The notes under the pieces were generated by a model. That model was given only the letters and a program-made list of their open reading frames with translations, was not told the origin of the DNA and searched no databases. This document shows positions 18,908-28,200 of a DNA stretch of 28,269 nucleotides, piece after piece. How positions within the stretch are numbered: position 1 is the stretch's first letter; each line of letters begins with the position of its first letter. Location of the stretch: the NCBI GenBank assembly GCA_026770585.1, contig MU646824.1:164199-192467 (forward strand), given 5' to 3'. This DNA comes from Baffinella frigidus (taxonomy: Eukaryota; Cryptophyceae; Cryptomonadales; Baffinellaceae). A program made the translations under genes and the position numbers.

Positions 18908-21900
18908 ATGTCATCCTTCTCCCAGAAACTCCAAGAGATGGCCGACGCCGAAGCCACGGCCCTCTCATCCCTCCCAGAGGACGAGCGGCAAGACCTTGTC
19001 CAGGAGGCTCCCACTCGGAAACACGGCCATGGGCGCCCAGCGTGCGGCCCCAAGGGATGGCCCAACGACATTCTTTACCTGGAGAACAACGACATGTCGA
19101 ACCTCAGCACCCAGGACAAGAGAATGGTGCGGCCGGGAGCGTCCGCCAGGATCCCCGGCATTGAGATCCGCAAAATCACCGACCCAGCGCACCCTGCCCA
19201 CGGCCAGGTTTCGACGCCAACCATGCTCTCTGGATTGCCGCAAAAACAGCCCGCCGTCTTTCGCGCGCCTAGCGGATCACCCGGCATTGATCGGAAGCTG
19301 CATTCCGCTGACACACGTGTTGGCCGCTGCAGAACGGGCTGTACGCCACCCGCGACTTTGGCATCGGGGAGGTGGTGGGAGAGTACACCGGGTTCGTGAT
19401 GCCGGGGGAAATGGTGCGTGCCTCCCAGCGGTCCCGACTTGCGGCCCCCAACCCCCGACACAGAGAACTCCAGTTCCTGAAAGCCCATTTATCCCCGCAA
19501 GGGGGTATGAGAACATGGCCATGCTGGGCGTGAGATGAATCAACTCTCCAAAATCGATCAGGGTGGAGAGTATACGACGCGGCTCTGGGACGCGGATGCG
19601 GAGTCTGCCGGGTCAGCACTCCTAAATCCTTAACCCTGAAGCCTAAACCCTCAACCATAACCCTGAACCCTGAACCCTGAACCCTGAACCCTGAACCCTG
19701 AACCTTGAACCCCAAACCCTGGACCCCACACCCTTAACCCCAAACTCCACACCCCACACCCCCCACCCCAAACCCCAAACCCCAAACCCCAGACCCCAAA
19801 CCCCAAACCCCGAACCCAAAATCCCAAACCCCAGACCCCAAACCCCAAACCCCAAACCCCAAAACCGGAAACCTAAACCCTGAATCCCAAACCCCACACC
19901 CTCAACTCTCAACCAGGTACCACCACCCGGCGTGCGACGCAGCGACGGGCGGCAACGAGTAAGCCTTTCACCCTAGGGCAACGAGTAACCCTTTCACCCC
20001 AGGGCAATGAGTAAGCCTGTCGCCCTGAGCCGTTTTGAACTCCCTTTTGGGTTATCCTACGGGCGGAATCCCTTCCACCCTTGGCCATTTTGAACACCCT
20101 TTTGTGTTTGTGTTAACGCACGGGTGGAATTGGCTATCTTAGCCTCGACACAGCTTCGACATAGCAGAGAACCAACCCCTAAGATAGCATAAAGGCGATT
20201 TAAATTAAACATGTTTCCATATCAGATCCTCGTCCACCCTCTTCTTTTTCTTCTTCTCTATGACTCTCAAGCCTAGAGCTGAGTGATCCAAAAGTCTAGG
20301 AGCCTTACGACGAGCTGTCGACCTCCAGCCGTGGACCACCATTTTCCTGCAAGCAGCCTGAGCTTTCCGGGGTCTAATCCGGGGACGTCTTTTAATTTAA
20401 TGAATCTGGGCAACGAAATTTACTGCACATACGGCTCATACTAGTAATAGTTAAGCAATCGTGTGAATTTCGTTGTCCGATTTCATTCAATTTAATTATT
20501 GCCCCGGATGAGGTCGTATTATGAGACTAGTGAACGTTGGCAGTAACGTATTCCGCGATGTTGCAGGTTCCGTTTCATCAACGACTTCCGCTGCGTTCCA
20601 GGTGAGAACCTAGCTCTGCCTCACTCGGGTTGGCCATCTCTTCTCAAGTTGACGTTCTGGGTCTGCGGTACAGATTCGTAAACTTTTGAGCGAAAACGAG
20701 CCCAGGCTCCCCGAATTGGTGAGCCCGAATAGACGGAGACATAGCTAGGAATCCAAAGCGGTTGAGATCCCGGTGATAAACCCGAGACCGCACACCCCGT
20801 ACCGACTCGCATGGAGAGGCCTGCTTCATTTATTCGTTTGCTTAAGTATTAATGTTATTTATTTATTTATTCATGTGGGCGCAGGCGCGAAGGGGAGCAA
20901 CACGAGGTTCTCGCGATGCCAGATCCAGGGCGCGCGCGCCGCGCTCATCGTCGCTGTACTCCCTTCACCCGAAACCCTCAACCCTCAACCCTCAACCATA
21001 AACCATCAACACTAAACCCTAAACCCTATGCCCGAAAGTCTAAACCCTAAACCCTACACCCTGAACCCTACACTCTAAACCCTAAACCCTAAACTCTAAA
21101 CCCTAAACCCTCAACCAAAGTGCGTGCCGCGCTCATTGTCCCTGTGCCTCCCCGCCCAGAGCGAGAGGGCTTGATTGGTCCCAACAGGCCCAGATAGAGA
21201 GAGACATGGATTCATCCTAACACGCCCTGGGAGAGAGTGATTGATTGATCCCATCACGCCCAGAGAGAGATTGAGATAGCGAGAACTTGCTTGATCCAAG
21301 AGAGAGACCTTGATTGATCCCGGGAGAGAGAGACCTTGATTGGCCTCCTCTCTCTTCCCTATTTGCGCCCGTGCGATTTCGGCCATCTGCAGATTCGATG
21401 AATCACAACTTTCCATGCTAGCTTTGGGTGTCTGCTGATTGTGAAGCGTGCTAAAACCTGTTGAGATTCATGTATTGGATATGGAGGCGTCTGGGATGCG
21501 GTGGTTGACGTGGACTGGGCAGGTGTCTTTTCTGAGGTTCTTTTCAACCACTTCCCTTTCGCGAGGTCTGCAGCGATCCAGTGTCTCGAGATGTTGGGGA
21601 TCAATGCACCCGCAGGGTCGTTAATGGCAGCGATGGGTGGCAGATCAAGGAAGTTGCTGATGGGGAGGAGTTTCTGCTTGACTGTGAGCCTCCCTTCTCC
21701 AACCCGAAACCCGAAACGCACCGTACACTCCGCATAGACAAGCCTGTATTGCCCCCACTGCGGATCCCTGCTTGTCTGTGAGCCCCCCGCCCCGAGCCTT
21801 GGTGCTTTGCTGCTAGTGCCAAACTTGATGCTTTACTGGGAGTGCCTCCCGCCTCTCTCGCGCGTTTGTTCGTGCACATTCACATCTGGGATATTTGGGC

Positions 21901-22345
21901 TTCTGCACTAACGTTCCTGCCCTGGACCCGAGCGTTCCGAGGTCATGCCATGCGATCAGTAAACGTGTGCTTCCCCTCTAGTTCCCATTCGAACCGGTTG
22001 TGTGCCCCGCATGTGAAAGATAGAGAGATAGAGAGAGAACGAGAGAGAGAGAGGGGGGGGGGGGGGGGAGAGAGAGCAGGCTCGATACAAGTGGTGAGGG
22101 CGAATGATCCTTGGAGCCATTGGCATTGCAAGTGATCCGCATTTCTTGGAGCAGACGGCGAGCAATACTGGGACGCAGCCACATCCCCCGGGAAACCCCT
22201 CAAGCCTCCCGACTCGGTCCTCCCCGAGCCCCCTTTTCGATTTCCAACACCGGTTTATGCTATCATAAGGGTGGGATATGCTATCTTAGCTTCGACACAG
22301 CTTAATCATGGCACACAACCCACCCCTAGGATATCCAGCGGGTGA
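18908..22345 (+). CDS. SET-domain protein (probable lysine methyltransferase)
   Basis: Eight exons chain in phase: 18908-19207, 19333-19413, 19562-19611, 19917-19958, 20567-20601, 20885-20955, 21644-21683, 22155-22345 (TGA), about 269 aa. All introns are GT-AG. Residues 1-100 are an unrecognised charged N-terminus, with a HPAHGQ approach to the domain. The SET fold follows in order: NGLYATRDFGIGEVVGEYTG (entry strand), TTRLWDADAE, GGNEFRFINDF (the usual RFINH motif, here with Asp in place of His), GSNTRF, then GEEFLLDY and GEQYW (catalytic-Tyr DY motif). No Cys-rich pre-SET or post-SET motif is visible. SET enzymes transfer methyl from SAM to lysine, often on histones; the substrate here is unknown. 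The start has a purine at -3 (GCCATGT). The C-terminal tail runs into a repeat element, so the last roughly 30 residues are uncertain. Confidence 0.78.
19612..19916 (+). repeat. Telomere-like intron of the SET gene
   Basis: The donor GTCAGCACTCCTAAATCC leads straight into CCCTGAA (five perfect repeats around 19665-19700) and CCCCAAA repeats that end at the acceptor CAACCAG. The GFGVWGLGFGV-type open frames on the reverse strand are repeat artefacts. Confidence 0.8.
19951..20032 (+). repeat. Triplicated donor site after SET exon 4
   Basis: GGCAACGAGTAAGCC, GGCAACGAGTAACCC and GGCAATGAGTAAGCC occur in tandem every 27 bp or so, joined by CTTTCACCCTAG/CCCAG. Each unit contains the exon end (coding GN then a split Glu codon) and a GTAA donor, and the linkers end in AG, so micro-exon use is possible. 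Confidence 0.8.
20132..20190. mobile_element. TTTGCTATCTTAG-family element
   Basis: GGCTATCTTAGCCTCGACAC at the left and CCCCTAAGATAGCATAAAGG at the right form the inverted ends. It lies inside the intron between SET exons 4 and 5. Confidence 0.65.
20392..20500. mobile_element. Short AT-rich foldback element, copy 2
   Basis: TTTAATTTAATGAATCTGGG then CAACGAAATTT at the left, AATTTCGTTGTCCG then TTCAATTTAATTA at the right, with the CATACTAGTAATAGTTAAGC core shared with 2787-2895. Confidence 0.65.
20612..20737 (+). repeat. 120-bp dispersed element, copy 8
   Basis: Forward copy beginning TAGCTCTGCCTCACTCGGGT only eight bases after the donor of SET exon 5. Contains CTCAAGTTGACGTTCTGGGT and ends CCCGAATTGGTGAGCCCGAA. 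Confidence 0.75.
20956..21643 (+). repeat. SET intron 6: exon-edge copy plus telomere-like and AGAGAG repeats
   Basis: CCCTCAA/CCCTAAA repeats (20965-21115) are followed directly by GTGCGTGCCGCGCTCATTGT then CCCTGTGCC, a diverged copy of the end of SET exon 6 (GCGCGCGCCGCGCTCATCGT then CGCTGTACT). A loose tandem of TTGATTGATCCCxxxAGAGA follows (about 21168-21345). The rest, about 21350-21640, shows no recognised exon. Confidence 0.65.
21684..22154 (+). other. SET intron 7 with a copied donor
   Basis: At about 21768-21795, CCTGCTTGTCTGTGAGCCCC repeats the donor edge of exon 7 (TCTGCTTGACTGTGAGCCTC). A GAGAGA/poly-G stretch lies at 22020-22078. The acceptor GGAGCAG at 22154 opens the last exon. 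Confidence 0.6.
22256..22331. mobile_element. TTTGCTATCTTAG-family sequence inside the last SET exon
   Basis: TATGCTATCATAAGGGTGGG, ATATGCTATCTTAGCTTCGA and CCACCCCTAGGATAT resemble the family ends seen at 7509 and 20132. The open frame of the last SET exon runs through this element to its stop. Confidence 0.55.
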
Positions 22346-22539
22346 TACTCCGCGTTTCTGGTCGTGTACAGTCACTGCGTCTCGGTTTCGTGCACGCTTC
22401 TTTCGTGCAATGTTTTGGAAATTTGACGATTTCAAAAGCTCGTGTTTGTTGGAGTGGCGCGTGTTGTTAATTCAGACGCTGTGCGGGGTGTGCTGGCTTA
22501 CGTGACGCCGCCTTCCAGAGAGGAGCAGGCGGGCGTTTC

Positions 22540-22770
22540 TAGTGTAGCATCTAGACAAAAAGGACTCTCGCCTTGTGACTAGTGTGGTATCTAGTCATAA
22601 CGGTCTCTCTCCTAGTGTCTAGTACGTTTTCCAGTAATACCATTCTCTCTCCCAGTGTCTAGTAAGGTATCTAGTAATAACGGTCTCTATCCTAGTGTCT
22701 AGGATGTTATCCAGTTATAACGGTCTGTCTTCTATGGTATCTAGTCATCAAGGGTTCTCTCCCAGTCCTT
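22540..22770 (+). repeat. Minisatellite of about 45-50 bp
   Basis: Five or so diverged units of TAGTGTCTAGTAAGGTATCT followed by AGTAATAACGGTCTCTCTCC. Lies downstream of the SET gene. Confidence 0.75.
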
Positions 22771-23209
22771 TTATCAAAAGTCAACTGACCCTGTGGGCAG
22801 GTAATTTTCAAGATTTTCAATACGAATTTGGTCACGTTACCGCTAAATCTAGGGGTCTCGAAACCCTCGAAGCCCTCCGTGTGCATCTAGTATTGTTTGG
22901 AGGAGTTGGCAGGCGTCGAGACTGAGATATCCGTGATGTTGCGACAGGTTATTGCCGACCCCCTTTTCAGCCGGGCAACGCACGGGCCCGCCTCGCTTCA
23001 TGGCCAGGGCGCAGGCGGTGTTTGGCGGGTGGTTCACTAGGGTCTACTGTGATCCAACACCGTGTGGTAATTTCTTTCGAGTGGAGCACTGCAGTGTTGC
23101 GATTAACTTGGTGGAACCGCGGGCGCAGGCTGTCGAAGAGTAAGAGGACTGGTCTGAGCGAGACAGTACACGGACTGGTGCTCGCGAGACAATCGATCAA
23201 GACCACGCG
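22771..23209 (+). other. Spacer with one weak ORF
   Basis: A frame at about 22952-23143 contains FGGWFTRVYCDPTPCGNFF and ends in TAA, preceded by a possible acceptor (CCTTTTCAG at 22971). I do not recognise it and found no partner exon that gives a sensible join. Confidence 0.2.
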
Positions 23210-23210
23210 A

Positions 23211-23512
23211 GACATCACGTGAGACGATCGAGAGCGAGATGGGCAGGGGCAGGGCTCTTTTTGGGAGCCGGGCTCAGGCCTGTGTGTTGCCTCGGGGTCT
23301 CTTTGCCACCCCTTAAGTGGCCAGGAGGCTCATACGCCCTACCGTATGGCCCTAGGACCTGCGGAGGACCTGTGGGGGGTTCTTGAAGACCCACTCGCCA
23401 CTTAAGGGATACATTTGGAATACAGTGGTCGGAGACATCACGGGAGACACGCGATCGAGAGCGATAGAAGGGCAGGGGGGGTGGGTCTTTTTAAGCTGGA
23501 CCCGGGCCGGGG
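23211..23512 (+). repeat. Direct duplication flanking an inserted block
   Basis: GAGACATCACGTGAGACGAT, CGAGAGCGAGATGGGCAGGG and GGCTCTTTTT (23211-23280) recur at 23431-23512 with a few changes. Between them lies a block bounded by CCTTAAGTGGC (23311) and GCCACTTAAGG (23397-23407), an inverted pair. Confidence 0.65.
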
Positions 23513-24158
23513 AGGAAGCATATTCCCAAGAGGCAATACATGTAATGAAGCGTTGAAAACGAGAGACGGGAGGGCGCGAGGCTGGCGTGGTGGTCCTTGA
23601 CATTACATTACCATATGTACAGGGATATGTGGGTTACAAAAACACAGAACCTAAGAACCCGCCGGGGTTGGGGCCTGCGTGTTCCTAATTTTATACCAGC
23701 GGGTTGATCAGTTCCAGATGGTTGATCCATTCCCGCTTTTAGTCAACCCCAGGTACCAATTTAAGAAAATAGAAACCGGCCGAGGCTTTTTCAAGGGTGT
23801 TCTCATAGCCCGGATATCGTTTTACTGCCCGGGGCCGAACCTCGGGCGTAGGCGCGGGTGCGAAGCATGCAATGGTTGCTCGGACATAGGCACCACTGTC
23901 TAGGAGTCCTGGTCCTAGGGAAGCAGCAAAGGGTCCTGGTTGTAAGATCTTGGCAGGTCCAGAGGAGGCATGGGGTTCTTGGTTGCCAGCAGTTTATGCA
24001 TACGATTGCCTTCCTAGGAGGCAGGGTTAGGAGGCAGGGGTTTCCCAGTTTCGAGCAGACTATGAACACAGCTAGAGGGTTTGGGGTTGCAAGCAGGCTC
24101 TGCTCCATTTCTGAATTTTAAACTTGGATATTCAAGTATGTAGTAATCTTCATATATT
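23513..24158. other. Spacer, nothing recognised
   Basis: No exon, domain or strong repeat was seen. Only a loose recurrence of GxxCCTGG and AGGAGGCAGGG words at 23900-24045. Confidence 0.4.
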
Positions 24159-24225
24159 TTGAATCCATCGACGCATTTTCCTTTGAATCCATCGACGCTT
24201 TATATTTTGAATCCATTTACTCAAC
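24159..24225 (+). repeat. Three-copy TTTGAATCCATCGACGC repeat
   Basis: TTTTGAATCCATCGACGC, CTTTGAATCCATCGACGC and TTTTGAATCCATTTAC occur about 24-26 bp apart. Confidence 0.75.
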
Positions 24226-24447
24226 ACCCCACAAAACGCCTACAGTCGACATTTATTCTGAGTGCATGTTTAGCCTCGTGTGTCCGCAAATTGTGCACTC
24301 GAAAACGACCTTGCCCCCCATCCCGCCTCGCCGCCTCTTGCTCGGCAGAGCCTCTGCTCGCTCCTTTGATCGAGGGTTCCTCCTGACCCCGCTCGCTGCC
24401 CACCACCGCGAGACGAACCTGCTTGTCTTCCGCCGTTTCCTTTAGGT

Positions 24448-24500
24448 GACGCCGTTCTGGTCAAAACGCAAAAAACTCCGAAAAAAACACGCCACGTGGT
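24448..24500 (+). promoter_or_regulatory. Shared upstream block, copy 2
   Basis: GACGCCGTTCTGGTCAAAAC, GCAAAAAACTCC and CACGCCACGTGG parallel the block at 18802-18850, including a 15-bp exact word (TTCTGGTCAAAACGC) and a CACGTGG box 33-37 bp further on. It lies about 240 bp upstream of the ATG at 24696. Confidence 0.5.
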
Positions 24501-24695
24501 GGTGGTCAAACACCCAACGGATCCTCGAGTTCTCCAAGATCCGATAGAAGAGTGGTTTTTCGACTGAATCTTGGTCCACATTTCCGGTCGTATCCTGTCT
24601 TGGTGCTCCTTCGAAGCCTCAGACAAGCGTGCCGAGGGCACTCAGCGTAGGCGTGTCCGCGTGTCTGGCCCGAGCTGGGGATTCGAACGAAAGGA

Positions 24696-25091
24696 ATGCT
24701 GTTTCGCGGAACATCATTCCTGCTTGTCCTCCTCTTATCCCTCCTCCCCTCCGCGAATTCGTTCTCCGCCGCACCTACCCTCCTCCCCTCGCGTGCCTCA
24801 CCGCAATGCTCGGCGCCTCGAGCACCTCGTGTTCTGGAATCCGGGGGCCGTGCCGCACCCAGGGGCAGGACGAAAATGCGGGCAGATCGAGGCGAGACTG
24901 GGCGGAATCAGTCGCCACGGCAGGAGGCTCGGCTGGACGGGCGGACTTCTTCTCCGACTAAGAAGCTCGCTCCGCCTCGGAATCTGGTACCCTTCCCTGG
25001 CCCCTCTGGCGAGGAGCAGGTTTATGGAGGCCGGCAGGCGAGAAACGGGCATGAGTTTCGTCTGCAGATCTGTCGGTTGACAGTTGTTTGA
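24696..25091 (+). CDS. ORF with signal peptide and plastid-type leader
   Basis: The frame begins MLFRGTSFLLVLLLSLLPSA then NSFSAAP: a short positive start, an Leu/Val-rich hydrophobic core, and a likely cleavage before Phe, followed by a Ser/Arg/Ala/Pro-rich, acid-poor stretch. This layout is known for nucleus-encoded proteins imported into red-derived complex plastids (Phe at +1). No catalytic domain is visible in the 131 codons. Read alone it ends in TGA at 25089-25091. Alternatively it is the first exon of the downstream methyltransferase: a GTTTAT donor after ..PSGEEQ at 25019 and an acceptor GAGCAG at 25192 join in phase 0 to the frame holding the ATG at 25253. Both readings are open. 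Confidence 0.45.
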   Translation: MLFRGTSFLLVLLLSLLPSANSFSAAPTLLPSRASPQCSAPRAPRVLESGGRAAPRGRTKMRADRGETGRNQSPRQEARLDGRTSSPTKKLAPPRNLVPFPGPSGEEQVYGGRQARNGHEFRLQICRLTVV

Positions 25092-25252
25092 AGAGCCATG
25101 CCGCACGGGAGCTTTGCATCAGCGCGGTGCGGAGCGAGTGCGGCCGCTGAACCGTTGGTTCCTGTCTGACGCATCGGGGTACGATCGAGCAGCGGCGAAA
25201 CTCATCCTCTCCTGGCTCGCGAATCGCCTCATCCTCGCCACGAAGCAGCATC

Positions 25253-28200
25253 ATGCCCCTGGTCCAGACCGAATCCGTCCCGGACAGCTCTCAGCCTGCT
25301 GCTGACGCCACGGCGACCGCGACGCGCGGGATTCGAATCGAGGAAGTGGAGGAGGGGCAGAGCGCGGGCGCCGAGGGGGGGAAGGCGTGGGTGGGGGTCA
25401 CCGCCGATCAGGCGAGAACACCGTCCCAGGGTCCGAAAACATTGCACGTACGTGGTTTGCTGAGGGCCACTCCTTCGCCTCGCATACGGGAGATGCTTGT
25501 CTCTTGCCAAGCCTCCAACACAATCAAGATGCTAGCCCTATCTCTAGCTCTGAGGCACTCGGGTTGACTAAATTGATTGTGTCCTTTTATTCGACCCAAA
25601 TCGTCAAAAGTCTACTTTTTCAAGGGAATTTATCAACTTTTGGCGAACCGTTGCGATTTCGTCTCACCAAATTGGTGAGTCGAAATCGAGTGGCACAGAG
25701 CTAGTATCTCAGTTTATTTGGGCGAAGAAATTTGGTGAGCTCGGGCCCATTTTCGCTCCAAAATCGACGGTTTTGTACCTCTCGCGCATCATGTCAACTT
25801 GACAATAGTCGGTGAACCCGGGTGAGGCAGAATCGAGACGAGCCGCACGTTGGAGAGTGGCGCCGCCTGGAGTCCTCGCACCATTTCCAGGCGAGGTTGT
25901 CAAGTCGTTGTGGGAGAACTTCAGAGTTCTTGACGTTATGGGTATCGAATGAACTTGTTTTTCTTGGAGCAGGCCGACATCCTCGAACGGGCGATGGAGG
26001 CGCACGTGCGCATACGGGACTCGTGCCGCGTCACTCCGGCCGAGGCTCTCTGGGTCTAAACCCTCAACCCTGTTGAACCCTCAAACCCTAACCACACTAC
26101 ACTCTAAACCCTTTTAAACCCTCACACCCTAAACCTCATCCCTAAATCCTACACCCTAAACCCTCAACCCTAGACCTGACAAGCGCACTTGGTTTGCACT
26201 CTCTGGGTCTCGCCCCGCCCTGACAACCACACTCAGTATTTAAGTGAATCCACCCCCCTGGCAACCACACTCATTATTCAAGTGAAGAGGCACTCCTAGT
26301 TGGCTAATTCTTCACCACGCATGGCCCTCAAGTGGACCTTGCAGGTGTTGGTGGTCCACTCTCAGTTGCAAGCGGGTTGTTGACAAGAAACCCAATCTAG
26401 TACCTAGCCTCGGAGGGGGAGATGCGTGACGGCCGTATTGAAATCAATACACGTCTCACGATTCTGACCAGAAGGGTGCACACAGGACACCGGTGCATTG
26501 ACGAGAAATGAGAGTTCGCGATAAAGTTGAACTGCCACAGCCTTGGTGAGGGTGCCCCGTGTCGGTAGTAATGGTCCCGCATTACTGACAAGAAGGGTGC
26601 ACCCTACACCCTGAACCCTGAATGCTGAACCCAGCACCCTGAATGCTGGTGCCTTCCCCAGGTAGACGAAGCGATGGAGGCGCAAGAGCAACTCATCTTT
26701 GCAGACCAGGTGCGAGACCTTGATCACAGATACCACCACAGGTTGAGTTCCCCACTCATTTGGAGTTCCCAACCTACCCACAAGCAGGGCCATCCTGCCG
26801 ATAAGTTGCAGTGCCCGTCTATGGTGGGACCTCGCGAAGGACCTACCGGACCTAACGAAATGCTCTGGTGGAGCAAGGGTATTTGGAAACCCCCAACTGA
26901 GGGGGGAGCTCCGACGTAGTCACCCCAACCTACCCATCGGCAGGGGTGGCGGATTCCAGAGCATGAGCGCTCGCAAATCCAGAACCAAGGAGGCGCCCCC
27001 ACCTATGGGGAACTCCTCCCTGCGGGTGTCGACGCCCTCGTTCACACCATGGGTAAACTCTAAACCCTAAACCCTGACAAAACCCACAACCCACAACCCT
27101 GAACCCTACATCCTACACCCCAAACCCCAAACCCCAGAACCCATACCCTAAACCCTAAACCTTACACCCGAACCTCTGTCTTCCTCATCATCCTCTCTCT
27201 ATCTTCCCCTTTCTCTCTCTTCCTTGGATGACGTTGTGAGGGTGGAGACTCAAGTACGATGCTAAACCCTCCATACTCAACCACACACCCTCAACCCTCA
27301 ACCCTACACCCTCAACTCTCAAGCCTCACGCGATGGTGATGCGAGTGTGGCGACGCCAGAAACGGACAACGTTTCGGCTGCGACATGGGGTGCCCATATA
27401 CATGAACCCCTCTCTCTCGTCCTCAGCATCCTCTCTCTCTTTGTCTCTCCCTTCCTCTCTCTCTTCCTCTCTCTCTTCCTCTGTCTCTTCCTCTCTCTCT
27501 CTTCTTAAGATGCTGATGCACGGGTGCCACCCTCAAACCTCAACCCTCAACCTTGAACCCTCAACCTTCAACCCTGAACCCTGAACCCTGAACCCTGAAC
27601 CCTGAACCCTGAACCCTGAACCCTGTACCGATGGTGACGGCGGCTGACCTGCAGGGATGGACGAGGATTCGGTGTTCTGCGACCTGGGGTGCGGCACAGG
27701 CCGCGCCATGATGCATCTGGCTGCTGCCCAACAGGTCGGTTCAGCCCCGTGTACGAACAGCTGCAGTCACTTTACACAGGGCCTGCCCCCAGATGCTCTT
27801 TCTTTGGCGACGAAACGGCAACGAAACCCGCGAACTAAGACGTCGGTGATGAGAGAGCGAGAGAGAGTGAGAGGAAAAGTTGCTTTACTGATGCTGGCCA
27901 GCGTTTTTTTTCTCACCGCAATACGCCCCGCGAAGTGAGTCTGAGGGAGGATGCATCTCGCTGCTGCCCAACAGGTCGGTGATGCGAGAGCGTGAGAGAG
28001 CGACAGAGGGAGTCGCTTTATTGATGCTCACAGCGTTTGCGTTGGCACCGACCCATGCCCCGAGAACTGGGACTAAATTTCCTCTTGGGACGCTTCGAAA
28101 CAAACAGAGGTTCGAATTCATTTTCCTGTGGTGCGTCTCGCTGAAGAAATATTTCCTGGCGAGGTTGTCAAGTCGTTGTGTGTGCAGATCAGGAAAGCCG

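Noticed and set aside
19643-19912. GFGVWGLGFGV glycine-rich repeat protein on the - strand
   Set aside because: It is the reverse translation of a CCCCAAA telomere-like intron array, as are similar frames at 11905-12163 and 15268-15507.
22952-23143. Further coding exon of the SET gene
   Set aside because: No donor and acceptor pair gives a convincing protein continuation; kept only as a weak ORF.
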